Assembly: GCA_050486225.1 (NCBI GenBank)
Contig: JBJHCV010000001.1
Coordinates: 186,001-250,000, forward strand
Reading direction: 5' to 3'
Length of the DNA: 64,000 nt
From: JBBDIX01 sp050486225
GTDB lineage: Bacteria > Actinomycetota > Nitriliruptoria > Nitriliruptorales > Nitriliruptoraceae
Shown: one piece after another, positions 26,201-34,954 of the stretch
Layout: every line of letters starts with the position of its first letter
Numbering within the stretch: position 1 is the stretch's first letter
Program-made: the position numbers and the translations under genes
The notes under the pieces: model-generated
Told to the model about the DNA's origin: nothing
The model's input: only the letters and a program-made list of their open reading frames with translations
The model's database searches: none

Positions 26201-27670
26201 GTGACGCGCAGGTCGCTGGTCGTGGAGCATCTCCGGTCGCTTGCCGACGACGACCCGGACGCTCCCGCAGTCGCGACCAACCACGGCACCGTCACCCGGG
26301 AAGCGCTCATGCGACGGGCTGGGGCGATTGCGGCGATCCTCGATGCACTGGTTCCCGCCGATCCGATCGGAGTGATGGCGTCAGACGGCGCAGAGTTGGC
26401 CGCGTGCACGATCGCGTGCCTCGCAGTGGGGCGACCATTCGCTCCCCTGGATCCGCGCATGGGCCCAGAACGGCTGGGGGCCGTCGCTCGCTCCATCGGG
26501 ATGCGCACCCTGTTCACCGGGGCAGGCATCCGCCACGGCCTGGACTCCGGAGTCACCGTCCCGATGGGGACGTGCCCAGATGCACCCCTTCACGCGATGC
26601 CGGTCGACCCCGACGGGATCGCGATCATCGGTCACACGTCCGGATCGACGGGCACTCCGAAGGTCCGTCGACAGTCCAACTGGGAACTCGACGCACTGGT
26701 CGGGCGCCGACGGGTCGGTGGTGTCCGTCCCGCAGACACGTTTGGCATGCTGCTCGGGGCCACGGGAGGAGCCGTTCGCCGCCTGGCGGAGGGACTGGTC
26801 ACAGCGGCCAGTGTCGTGTGCCTCGACGCACGATCGTCGCCACCCCCCGAGATCCTGCTGCGTCTCCGACAGACCGGCGTCACGTACCTGTGGATCGTCC
26901 CGACCTACCTTCGATCGCTGCTCGCTGACCCGGACGGAACCGACCTGCTTCCCACACTCCGGATGGTCGCAGTTGGCGCAGAGGCCATCGACTGGAGCGA
27001 CGTTGCCCTCGTGCGATCCAGACTGTCCACGCGCGCAACCGTGCGCCACTCGTACGGATCGACCGAGACGAGCGGCGTGACCGTCAACCTCGTGCACCCG
27101 TCCTCGCAGCTCGGCACGGGACGGGTGCCTGCAGGTCGGCCCGTCCGAGGTCGCAGGATCTGGATCCGAGGAAGGACCGGCGACCCGGCCGGTCCGGACG
27201 AGGAGGGAGAGGTCATCGTCGAACTCGATCACGTCCGCGGCGGGGCCCGGGCCGAACGACTCCCGGACGGAAGGGTCCGGTACGCGACCGGCGACCTCGG
27301 CCGCGTCGGGGCCGACGGCGTCCTCACGATCACCGGACGTGCCGATCGCCGCGTGAAGATCGGTGGCGTCCACGTGGACCCCACGGAGATCGAGACCCTG
27401 CTGCGAGAGCACCCCAGAGTTCTCGACGCGCACGTGATCGCAACCGAGGGTCCCGACAGGCAGGTGTGTCTGGTGGCACATGTGCACGCGACGTCGACCC
27501 CCGCGCGCGAACTCGTGGGCGTGCTCGACCGACTCGTGCGGCGACGCATCCACCCCAGCGCCGTGCCAGGGCAGATCGTGGTGCACCGGCAGGATCTCCC
27601 GCGGCTACCGAGCGGCAAGGTCGATGGCATGGCGCTCCGGGAGTCGTGTCCCGCGCCCACCCGTGACTGA
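26201..27670 (+). CDS. Stand-alone AMP-forming adenylating enzyme (ANL family)
   Basis: 489 aa from GTG 26201 (GAGG 9 nt upstream); GTG 26186 is an alternative. It activates a carboxylic acid as acyl-AMP. Core motifs: HTSGSTGTPKVRR ~145 (A3 P-loop), SYGSTETSG ~284 (A5), YATGDLGRVGADGVLTITGR ~361 (A7/A8 region), VKIGGVHVDPTEIE and LPSGKVDG with the catalytic Lys ~473 (A10). It has no carrier protein, condensation or thioesterase domain, and none is encoded nearby. It starts a plus-strand run with two sulfotransferases and a GT4, so it may activate an acyl or amino-acid decoration of the glycan; that is inference. Confidence 0.85.
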   Translation: MTRRSLVVEHLRSLADDDPDAPAVATNHGTVTREALMRRAGAIAAILDALVPADPIGVMASDGAELAACTIACLAVGRPFAPLDPRMGPERLGAVARSIGMRTLFTGAGIRHGLDSGVTVPMGTCPDAPLHAMPVDPDGIAIIGHTSGSTGTPKVRRQSNWELDALVGRRRVGGVRPADTFGMLLGATGGAVRRLAEGLVTAASVVCLDARSSPPPEILLRLRQTGVTYLWIVPTYLRSLLADPDGTDLLPTLRMVAVGAEAIDWSDVALVRSRLSTRATVRHSYGSTETSGVTVNLVHPSSQLGTGRVPAGRPVRGRRIWIRGRTGDPAGPDEEGEVIVELDHVRGGARAERLPDGRVRYATGDLGRVGADGVLTITGRADRRVKIGGVHVDPTEIETLLREHPRVLDAHVIATEGPDRQVCLVAHVHATSTPARELVGVLDRLVRRRIHPSAVPGQIVVHRQDLPRLPSGKVDGMALRESCPAPTRD

Positions 27671-27708
27671 CTCGGGCCGCGGCTCGGCGGCGCGGCGTCG
27701 AAGGCCCC

Positions 27709-27714
27709 TAGACT
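27709..27714 (+). promoter_or_regulatory. Candidate -10 element before the sulfotransferase pair
   Basis: TAGACT, 43 nt before the GTG of the first sulfotransferase gene. The 87-nt gap after the adenylating-enzyme stop is one of the few breaks in this run. No convincing -35 hexamer accompanies it. Confidence 0.3.
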
Positions 27715-27757
27715 GAGGCCTGGACGACACGGTTGACGGCCAATCCCGACTGAAGCA

Positions 27758-28678
27758 GTGAGTGTGTTCGAATCGCACCTCGAGGTGTCCGAGGACGACA
27801 TCGTCCGAGGGTTGAACGCAGCGACCGTGGGATTCCTCGTCGACGCCCACCCGGTCGACGACGCGCCGATCTTCGTCCTGTCGGCTGGCTGGCGATCGGG
27901 AAGCACCGCGCTGCAACGCCTCCTCAGTTCGAGCACCACGAGGATCTGGGGCGAGCCGTTCCACCTCAGCGGTGTCGTGCCGTCGCTCGCACGCCAGTGG
28001 GCTCCGTTCTCCACGTCATGGCCGGACCCGCGCCACATCCCCGACGACGCGGACAGCCAGTCGGTCCGCAACGACCGCTGGATCGCGAATCTGTATCCAC
28101 CCCCAATTGACCTCCTTCGTGGGCAGCGGGCCCTGATGCGGGCAACGTTCGCCGAACCCGCGTACCGGGCGGGGTGCACGCACTGGGGCCTCAAGGAGGT
28201 TCGTCTCGGAGGTGGAGTCGCAGCGGTCCTCAGGACCCTGTTCCCCCTGTCTCGAGTCATGTTCCTGGTGCGCAACCCGTACGACGCGTTCGCGTCGTAC
28301 CACACCCTCCTGAGACGTCGAGGCGCCGGTGGCTGGTACGCAGAGTGGCCGAACGGCCGCGTCGCGGACGAGGTCGCCTTCGGAACCCACTGGCGACGCA
28401 TGGTCGACTCCTTCATCCTCTACCGCGAGCGGTCTCAGGCGCTCCTCGTGCGCTACGAGGAACTGAGCGAGGACGCCACCCTCGAGGCCATCGAGTCGCA
28501 CGCCGGGATCCCACTGGACCGGTCTGCGGTCGAACTCCGGGTCGGTTCGTCCTTCGACCGGGACGACGACTCGCGTGTGCACGCACTCACCGACCAGCAG
28601 GTGATGCGGCTCGCCGGGGTAGTCGGGAGCCTTGCCGAGGAACTGGGCTACGTCGGTCCGACTCAGGGGGCAGCGTGA
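27758..28678 (+). CDS. Sulfotransferase family protein (first of pair)
   Basis: 306 aa from GTG. The PAPS 5'-phosphosulfate loop is SAGWRSGSTALQRLLSSS at ~42-59. The 3'-phosphate-binding segment is RNPYDAFASYHTLLRRRG ~171, with the conserved Arg, Ser and second Arg. YEELSEDATLEAIESHAG is the usual late motif. It would transfer sulfate from PAPS to a hydroxyl or amino group, here presumably on a sugar of the glycan. No signal peptide, so action in the cytoplasm is expected before export. The stop overlaps the GTG of a second sulfotransferase (GTGA). Confidence 0.85.
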   Translation: MSVFESHLEVSEDDIVRGLNAATVGFLVDAHPVDDAPIFVLSAGWRSGSTALQRLLSSSTTRIWGEPFHLSGVVPSLARQWAPFSTSWPDPRHIPDDADSQSVRNDRWIANLYPPPIDLLRGQRALMRATFAEPAYRAGCTHWGLKEVRLGGGVAAVLRTLFPLSRVMFLVRNPYDAFASYHTLLRRRGAGGWYAEWPNGRVADEVAFGTHWRRMVDSFILYRERSQALLVRYEELSEDATLEAIESHAGIPLDRSAVELRVGSSFDRDDDSRVHALTDQQVMRLAGVVGSLAEELGYVGPTQGAA

Positions 28679-29652
28679 CTGCGTCACCGAGACCTGTGCG
28701 CTTCCTCGTCATCGGTGTCGCTCGCTCCGGCACCACGTTGCTCCAACGCCTAGCCTGCGAACTCCGTGACGTGTGGGTTCCCCACGAGACCCACTTCTGG
28801 TCGGTCGCGCTGCGCGAACTGACTCCTCCGGGCGGCCGGCTGGCGGTCACGGACGCCAACCGGCTCATCGCGACCCTCGCCGAGACGTCACGAGACGAGG
28901 TCGTGCAGCGCGCGGCATCGTCCGTGACCAACAGCGCGTCGGACCGAGCGCCGGGGCTCTGGCCAGCCTTCGAGGCCCTGGTGTCAGAGATGGCGCCGCG
29001 CGAACGCGACGTCCTCGGGGAGAAGACGCCGGGCCACGTGATCGCTGCGCCACTGCTCGCGCACGTGCACCCCGAACTGAAGATCGTCGCCGTGGTCCGG
29101 GATCCTCGTGCCGTGCTCGTCTCACATCGCGAAGTCGACTGGGGCATCAGGGACCCCGAGGTCCTGGCCTGGCGCTGGCGCCTGCGCATGACATCGATCG
29201 ACGACCTCGCGCAGGCGCTCGGACCCGAGAGAGTCCTCGTCGCCACCTATGAGTCCGTCGTCGATGATCCGACGGCGGCCCGCGCGCGCCTCGCCCGGTT
29301 CCTCCACGTGCCGGACCAGTCGGTCCCGGTCTCAGCGACGCCGGCGACGCTCTTCTCTCCACGTGAGGTGTGGAGGCAGCGCGCCCTTCACGACGCGGAC
29401 CTGACTCGTGTCGACCGTTGGCGCGACCACCTTGCCGCATCCGACGAACGCCAGGTCCTGACGATCGCCGGTCCGGTGATGGAACGGTTCGGGTACGACA
29501 CATCGAGGCAGGTCCCGACCAGTGCCATGACCCCGGGCCCGGGGTCGCTCACCGGTGAGGGGCCAACCGTGCAGGGCGCCGGAGCCGTGGCCCTCCGCGA
29601 GCAGCGCGCGTGCGCTCGTCCGTTCGCCTACGTCGACGGGTTCTTCCGATGA
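28675..29652 (+). CDS. Sulfotransferase family protein (second of pair)
   Basis: 325 aa; GTG overlaps the preceding stop. 5'-PSB loop VIGVARSGTTLLQRLACELR at ~11-30; 3'-PB segment VVRDPRAVLVSHREVDW ~140; EKTPGH ~118 is the motif seen in sulfotransferase_3/heparan-type members. The last ~50 residues (MTPGPGSLTGEGPTVQG onward) look like a low-complexity extension. It is different in sequence from the first sulfotransferase, so a different position or sugar is probably modified. It is coupled to the next glycosyltransferase (ATGA). Confidence 0.85.
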   Translation: MTASPRPVRFLVIGVARSGTTLLQRLACELRDVWVPHETHFWSVALRELTPPGGRLAVTDANRLIATLAETSRDEVVQRAASSVTNSASDRAPGLWPAFEALVSEMAPRERDVLGEKTPGHVIAAPLLAHVHPELKIVAVVRDPRAVLVSHREVDWGIRDPEVLAWRWRLRMTSIDDLAQALGPERVLVATYESVVDDPTAARARLARFLHVPDQSVPVSATPATLFSPREVWRQRALHDADLTRVDRWRDHLAASDERQVLTIAGPVMERFGYDTSRQVPTSAMTPGPGSLTGEGPTVQGAGAVALREQRACARPFAYVDGFFR

Positions 29653-31160
29653 CCACGATCTCCGCAACGCTTCGCCGAGTCACCCGGATCGGCCCGCGCA
29701 AGGCGACGGGTCTGGCGGGCGTGAGCGTGTGGACGGCCGGCGCGACGGTCGCGGGACTCCCACTTCCCGTGGTGAGCGCCGTGGCAGGACTCGCCATCGC
29801 CGTGCTGGCCACCGCCCTTGCGGTCCTCGAGTGGAGGCGTCACCGTCCCGCAGCACCGAATCGGGGCGGACCGCCGTCCGCAGCCGATTCCGCGAGCCCG
29901 CCAGGGACTGCGGGAGACTGCGCGGTCCCGAACGACCTGCCGCACTCCTTCGTCACTCTGAACCGACTCGAGCGGAGACTTGCCGCCGCCAACGAACAAC
30001 TGATCCGAGGTGGGCGTGCCCTCGACGAGGATGCGGCGTGGAAGGACGTCGTCCTGGCGGTACGCGCCGAGGGTGAACCCGCGCGCACGACACAACTGTG
30101 GGCGTTCCCGCGCGCGGCGAACAACTCGTACCAGCCTCTGCTCTACCAGGAGTTCCCACGCTTCGACCTGCAGGTTCGCTATCCCCCGTCCCTCGACGAA
30201 GTCGGTGACCTTCCCCGCGGCTCCATCCTCCACCTGCACTGGACCCGATTCGTGCAGGCAAACGCCGAGACGATGCGTGAGGCCCAGCGGCGGTCGGACG
30301 ACGTCATGCGCAGGATCGCGGTGATGCGCGAGCACGGCGCGTCCCTCGTCTGGTCCGTCCACGAACGCCTCCCTCACGACTGTCGATTCCCCGAGGTGGA
30401 GTCGCGGTTCCGTCAGCAGCTCGCGGACTCCGCAGACGTCATCCACGTGCTCCACGACGCCACGGCAGAGTTCGTGGCCGACACATATCTCCTCGACCCG
30501 GACAGGTGCGTGACCGTCCCCCACCCGCTGTACACGGGAGTGACCCCCGACCACGTGTCTCGTGAGGCGGCACGAGCGACGCTCGGACTACGCGACAGCG
30601 ATCTGATGATCCTCTGCCTCGGAGCGATCCGGCCCTACAAGGGGTTCGAGCGGGTGCTCGACATCCTGCCGCACGTCCGCGACCAGTTCCCCGACCGCCG
30701 TGTGCGACTCGTCATCGCCGGCGTGGCCCTCGACACCGATCCCACGGTCCGTGGCTACATCTCCATGCTCCGCGAGCGAGCATCGACGACACCCGGCGTG
30801 TCAGTCGTCCCGGGGACGGTCCCCGAGCGCGACGTCCACGTCCTGTTCAACGCAGCCGACACGACGGTCTACCCGTACCGTGCAGGCCTGAACTCGGGAG
30901 CGCTCTTCCTGAGCCTGACGTTTGGCGTGCCCGCCGTCATCCACCGCAATCCGGTGACGGCAGACCTCGAGTCCGTCGGCCCCGTGCACGCGGTGGACTG
31001 CGAGGAAGCCGACGCGCTCGCCAGCGCAGTCGTCGAGTCGCTCAAGTGGGACCGGTCCGCGATCAGACTGGACGCCTCCTTCGTTCGCGCACACCTGCCA
31101 GAGGCCGTGTCACGCCAGATGGCCGAAGCCCTACGCGACAGGCTCCACCTGTCATCGTGA
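29649..31160 (+). CDS. Glycosyltransferase family 4 with N-terminal membrane hairpin
   Basis: 503 aa; ATG overlaps the sulfotransferase stop. Residues ~22-60 form one long or two short hydrophobic spans (GATVAGLPLPVVSAVAGLAI, AVLATALAVLEW), which should tether the enzyme to the membrane. Residues ~160-500 are a GT-B enzyme: ILHLHWTRFVQANAETM, VWSVHERLPHD, VIHVLHDATAEFVAD, ILCLGAIRPYKGFERVLDI and VYPYRAGLNSGALFLSLTFG, where the usual E-x7-E is replaced by N-S-G. This last motif is typical of the GT4 subgroup acting on capsule-like products. Donor unknown. Confidence 0.83.
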   Translation: MTTISATLRRVTRIGPRKATGLAGVSVWTAGATVAGLPLPVVSAVAGLAIAVLATALAVLEWRRHRPAAPNRGGPPSAADSASPPGTAGDCAVPNDLPHSFVTLNRLERRLAAANEQLIRGGRALDEDAAWKDVVLAVRAEGEPARTTQLWAFPRAANNSYQPLLYQEFPRFDLQVRYPPSLDEVGDLPRGSILHLHWTRFVQANAETMREAQRRSDDVMRRIAVMREHGASLVWSVHERLPHDCRFPEVESRFRQQLADSADVIHVLHDATAEFVADTYLLDPDRCVTVPHPLYTGVTPDHVSREAARATLGLRDSDLMILCLGAIRPYKGFERVLDILPHVRDQFPDRRVRLVIAGVALDTDPTVRGYISMLRERASTTPGVSVVPGTVPERDVHVLFNAADTTVYPYRAGLNSGALFLSLTFGVPAVIHRNPVTADLESVGPVHAVDCEEADALASAVVESLKWDRSAIRLDASFVRAHLPEAVSRQMAEALRDRLHLSS

Positions 31161-31202
31161 CGTCTCTGTGGGGTTCGGCGACGAGCACGGGGCGCCCGCC
31201 GA

Positions 31203-31940
31203 TCACTGAACGAGCAACCATGTCTGGCCGTTGATGACCTCGCCGAACGGGGTCACCTCGAGATCGCGGTCGCGGCAGAGAGAGCGGATCCAGCTCAGCC
31301 GGTAACTGACCATGCCCGGCACATCGGACTCGTGGGACCTTCCCACCCAGTGCTCCGCGCGGTTGTTCCTCGCGCCTAGCCGAACGGAGACCGCCATGAG
31401 GCCCTTGGGGGTTCGCACGCCAACGAACGCGTCGAGCATGGCGGCGACCTGATCCGGGCTGGCATGTGTCCAGACCGATCGGGCAAGGATCAGGTCGAAC
31501 CGAACTCCGAACTCTTCGAAGTCGAAGCGATCAGAGTGCGCGAAACGCGGTTGCTTCAGCGCTTCGAGGCCTGGTTCAAGAACGATTCGACGTCCCGCGT
31601 CGAGCATCTCACGATTCGGTTCGATGCCGTGATACCCACCCGGTTCAAGGAAGTGGATGAACCAGTAGCCGCCCCTGAGGGCACCGCAACCGACGTCCAG
31701 CACCTTCCACGAGGGCTGCAGGCCCACCTGAAGTGCGGCGACCAACTGAGCCCGACCGAGAGCCTCGAAGGACCTTCGGGGCCCTCCCACGAACACGTCG
31801 AGCGACCGTACTCGCTGTTGCAGCGGCGATGCCGGACCAGCGACGTGAGGAACAGGGAGCGTGCGTGATCGACGGCGTCGTCTCGCGTGAAGCACGCTGC
31901 CCATCCTCAACTCGATGGGTGACGGACTCCCATTCGACAC
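31203..31940 (-). CDS. Class I SAM-dependent methyltransferase
   Basis: 245 aa from GTG 31940; ATG 31904 is an alternative that would remove a poorly conserved dozen residues. The glycine-rich SAM motif is WKVLDVGCGALRGGYWFIHF near residue 78, followed by YHGIEPNREMLDAG (acidic loop) and FDLILARSVWTHASPDQV (motif IV region). The sequence VGCGALRGG with GIEPN is characteristic of a subgroup often found in glycan loci. It may methylate a sugar hydroxyl; the substrate is not visible. It is convergent with the GT4 gene and stands 209 nt downstream of the beta-helix lipoprotein stop. Confidence 0.8.
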   Translation of the reverse strand: MSNGSPSPIELRMGSVLHARRRRRSRTLPVPHVAGPASPLQQRVRSLDVFVGGPRRSFEALGRAQLVAALQVGLQPSWKVLDVGCGALRGGYWFIHFLEPGGYHGIEPNREMLDAGRRIVLEPGLEALKQPRFAHSDRFDFEEFGVRFDLILARSVWTHASPDQVAAMLDAFVGVRTPKGLMAVSVRLGARNNRAEHWVGRSHESDVPGMVSYRLSWIRSLCRDRDLEVTPFGEVINGQTWLLVQ

Positions 31941-32149
31941 CCCAAGGCGCCGACCACCCGCAGCGGACTCTAGCGCGCACCCTCATGACGGCTCAGGACG
32001 CCCACCGGACCAGACCCCCCCTGCCGGTAGCCGTTGAGCAGGACGACCTGGGTGAGTGGACGGGTCAGTGGATCATGGTCAGGCGAAGCGGTAGGTACGA
32101 AGCGCGACCAGCGCGGAAGTCAACTGACGCCACGAGACCCCGGCACCGC

Positions 32150-33187
32150 CTACTGGAACACGAGACCGTCGCTCGTTACCACGTTCGGAGATTGCGAAGC
32201 ACTCGCCTCGGTCCCGTGAAGTGTCACAAGTCCGCCACGCAAGACCCGAACGTCCACACCGCCACCGCCCTCGAGGACGGCATCGCCAGCGTGCACCCGA
32301 CTTCCTGTCCTGACGTCCACCGCGTAACCCTCCACATCCGTCACATGAACGTTGTGCAACTGTACGGTTGCCGCCTGGAGCGCGACCACGGCCGCGACTC
32401 CTCCGATTCCCGACAGGTGTGCGGCGGAACAGTCGACGACCGCTCCGTCGCCAACGTAGAGACCCAGACCTGAGACATCTCGGATCCGGGCCCTCGAACA
32501 GTCGACCATCGAGGCATCCGCAACTCGAACGCCATCGTGAGCTCGGCTCCACTCGGTGTCCCTTGCCGACACGTGGGACCCCGACACCACGTGGAGACCC
32601 ACACCTCCCGCATTGTCGACACCGGCACCCCTCAAGAGAACCGCGCGACTCCCTTCGCCCACAAACACGCCGACGCGGCCTTCTGGAGAACCGGAGTCGT
32701 CGATGCGAAAGTGGGCATCGATGACTGGCAACTGGCCTCCTCCGACGGCCGCGAACAGCGGGTACGTCAAGACTTCCCGAGTATCCAACGGCCTCGTCAG
32801 CTCAGATCCTCGGACCGCGACCGAGCGATCCGGCCCGCTCAGCCGAATCCATCCCAGATCATGGCCCACGACGATCAACTGCTCTGCCATGACGAAGTCC
32901 GGCAGGAGTTCCAACGTCACCTGATCGACGCCGCCCCGCTCACGGGCCGGCCCTGAGGAAACCCCGGCAATCGCACTGCCGATCGTGGCGAAGTCCCCGG
33001 CCGGGCCGATGGTCACTCGCTCCTGGAAAGGCCCGTCGCCACTGACTGCTCGTACGCGGTCCATGGCTTGCTCTCCATCACAAGCAGTCGCCATGACCAG
33101 GGCCGCCGTGATCGCGGCCAGGGCCCGCCGCCGCCTCCGGGGCCTGCCCTCGGGAGGTGGCGTCCTGCCGCGCCGTCCCTCAGTCAC
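32150..33187 (-). CDS. Right-handed beta-helix lipoprotein
   Basis: 345 aa from GTG 33187, overlapping the sulfotransferase stop by 8 nt. Arg-rich start, then ALAAITAALVMATACDG with lipobox MATAC (Cys ~36). The mature part begins with VTIGPAGDFATIGSAIAGV, the entry motif of pectate-lyase-like beta-helices. It continues as repeated short strands (GVGLHVVSGSHVSARDTEWS, GVRVADASMVDCSRARIRDV, GLGLYVGDGAVVDCSAAHLS, TVQLHNVHVTDVEGYAVDVR). Such folds bind or cleave polysaccharides, or serve as C5-epimerases on uronic acids. No catalytic Asp cluster can be assigned. It is likely an outer-face partner of the sulfated glycan. Confidence 0.78.
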   Translation of the reverse strand: MTEGRRGRTPPPEGRPRRRRRALAAITAALVMATACDGEQAMDRVRAVSGDGPFQERVTIGPAGDFATIGSAIAGVSSGPARERGGVDQVTLELLPDFVMAEQLIVVGHDLGWIRLSGPDRSVAVRGSELTRPLDTREVLTYPLFAAVGGGQLPVIDAHFRIDDSGSPEGRVGVFVGEGSRAVLLRGAGVDNAGGVGLHVVSGSHVSARDTEWSRAHDGVRVADASMVDCSRARIRDVSGLGLYVGDGAVVDCSAAHLSGIGGVAAVVALQAATVQLHNVHVTDVEGYAVDVRTGSRVHAGDAVLEGGGGVDVRVLRGGLVTLHGTEASASQSPNVVTSDGLVFQ

Positions 33188-33938
33188 GCGGGTACCCGAG
33201 GTGTGAGACCAGGTCTCCTGCCACGCGATCGAACTCGGCCCGAACCTCTGGCGTGAATTCGTCACGCCACTGTCCGCTCGATCCCTTCCTGAGGTGAACC
33301 GACTTCTCACCCTTCCGACGATCTCGTTCCACCGTGGCCCCGAACGCGTGCCACCTGCCAATCTCGACGAGTCTCTCAAGGTCCTGTCCGGCGACTCCCA
33401 TGTGGCGGCCGACCTGCGTCCACACCCACTCATCGTTCCCGAAGGACTCCTCGTAGGTGAGTTCGAGGACACGGGGATCTCCCCTGTTCCAAGCGCGCAT
33501 GCGTGCAAACAGTTGGGCACACCGCCTGACCTCCTCGATCAGGCCCTGTTCGCGATCCAGGTTCTGCAGCAGGGTCTGGTATGAGACTCCCCCGTAGCGA
33601 TCCTGCGGTCTGTGCAGCCACCGCTCCGATGCGCGCAGGTGGTAGTGGTAGCCCGACACGACGATGTCCCGAGGGTCTCTCACCATGTGGGATGCCCGGA
33701 GGTCTGGGTTGTCCGGCACGGACACCGCGCTGTGCCCGTCGAAGTACACACCGGATGACGCACCCTGGAGGGCGTCTGGTTCGCGCCTCAGGACCACGAA
33801 CGGAACGTTCGCCTCTTCGGCGAATCTGCGAAGGACGCGCTGGAACCACACCGTGCCGGCCTTGTGGTAACAGAAGTGGACGACCGGACCGCGAGGGCGC
33901 CAGCCGACAAGGTCCTTCGCACGCGCTTGAGCAACCAT
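33180..33938 (-). CDS. Sulfotransferase (sulfotransfer_1 type)
   Basis: 252 aa from ATG 33938. It has the three hallmark segments of PAPS-dependent sulfotransferases: CYHKAGTVWFQRVLRRF ~23 (5'-phosphosulfate loop with K), RDPRDIVVSGYHYHLRAS ~86 (3'-phosphate binding) and HLRKGSSGQWRDEFTPEVRA ~218, the RKG motif that closes over PAPS. This is the most canonical of the three sulfotransferases in the window. It is co-transcribed with the beta-helix lipoprotein. The acceptor is presumably the locus glycan. Confidence 0.9.
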   Translation of the reverse strand: MVAQARAKDLVGWRPRGPVVHFCYHKAGTVWFQRVLRRFAEEANVPFVVLRREPDALQGASSGVYFDGHSAVSVPDNPDLRASHMVRDPRDIVVSGYHYHLRASERWLHRPQDRYGGVSYQTLLQNLDREQGLIEEVRRCAQLFARMRAWNRGDPRVLELTYEESFGNDEWVWTQVGRHMGVAGQDLERLVEIGRWHAFGATVERDRRKGEKSVHLRKGSSGQWRDEFTPEVRAEFDRVAGDLVSHLGYPRD

Positions 33939-34190
33939 GGCCCTGATGGTACGTCGGCATCGACCACCGGGAGGAGACCGGAGCCCGTGTGGGTCGAGGA
34001 TCGAAGTCTCTCATCGGATCGGAACCCGCGCCTCATCACCGGTGACACCGCCACCCATGCACTCCAACGGTCAACCCATGGACACAGACTCGAGGGCCCT
34101 GAGCGAGTTGGACGTGCCTCACCAGCGCACCGGATCCAAGGTCGACCTGGAGGATCGTCGCGGGCGACAATCCGACGAACATCCACGAAT

Positions 34191-34754
34191 CGTGGACCGC
34201 GAGTCCGCGGCGCGCGGCCGGGCGGGTCGTTGACCGCGATGGTCCCGATCTCGCAGCGTCCCGCCGAGGCCGACGATCGGGCCGTGCCCGGCCACTGGGA
34301 GGGCGATCTGATCATCGGCAGGGCTGGACGATCCGCGATCACGACCCTGGTCGAACGCCACTCGAGGTTCGTGCAGTGGGTTCGGCTGCCCGAGGGGCGC
34401 ACCGGGAGGTTGGCCTGTGACGCGTTGACCGCCGCCGTCCCGAACCTGCCGGCGGCGCTGTAGCGCTCACTCGCGTGAGACCGGGGCAAGGAGCTGGCGC
34501 AGCACGCCACGTTCGCCATCGACACCACCGTCCAGATCCACTTCTGTGATCCGTCCTCACCCTGGCAGCGAGGTTCGAACGAGAACACCAACGGGCTCCT
34601 GCGCCAGTACTTCCCACAGGGCACCGACCTCTCCGTGCACGATCAGGCCCACCTCGACGCGGTCGCCGACGAGCTCAACGGACGCCCTCGACAGACCCTC
34701 GACCGGATGACATCATCCGAGATCCTCAACCAGACCGTTGCGATGACCGCATGA
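34191..34754 (+). pseudogene. IS30-family transposase remnant with two in-frame stops
   Basis: The frame encodes the catalytic part of an IS30-type DDE transposase: MVPISQRPAEADDRAVPGHW, then EGDLIIGRAGRSAITTLVER, WDRGKELA-like and PWQRGSNENTNGLLRQYFPQ, ending NGRPRQTLDRMTSSEILNQT. Two stops interrupt it: TAG at 34461 and TGA at 34476, the latter replacing the Trp of the usual SLTWDRGKEL. The N-terminal helix-turn-helix third is missing. No terminal inverted repeats could be picked out. It marks an old insertion in the gap between the sulfotransferase and the next GT2 gene and cannot move on its own. Confidence 0.88.
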
Positions 34755-34954
34755 GACCGAGCACCGTTGAACGGACACCCCCGTGGACCAGTGAGTGCGC
34801 ATCACTGATGCACGTCAAGCCACATCCGTGATGCGCCGCTGCGGGTGGTCCGAGACCGTCGAACTGCGGTCTCCGAGGTGGGGCAGGCCATACGCTCGGA
34901 CCGGCTCGCCGAGACACCGATACGTCGCAACGAGGTCCATCCATCGACGCTTCC

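Noticed and set aside
31941..32149. Gap before the methyltransferase gene searched for a small gene or RNA
   Set aside because: Only frames antisense or without a ribosome-binding site and motif were found.
33939..34190. Region upstream of the transposase remnant considered as its N-terminal helix-turn-helix
   Set aside because: No IS30-like HTH segment could be recognised in any frame; it seems deleted.
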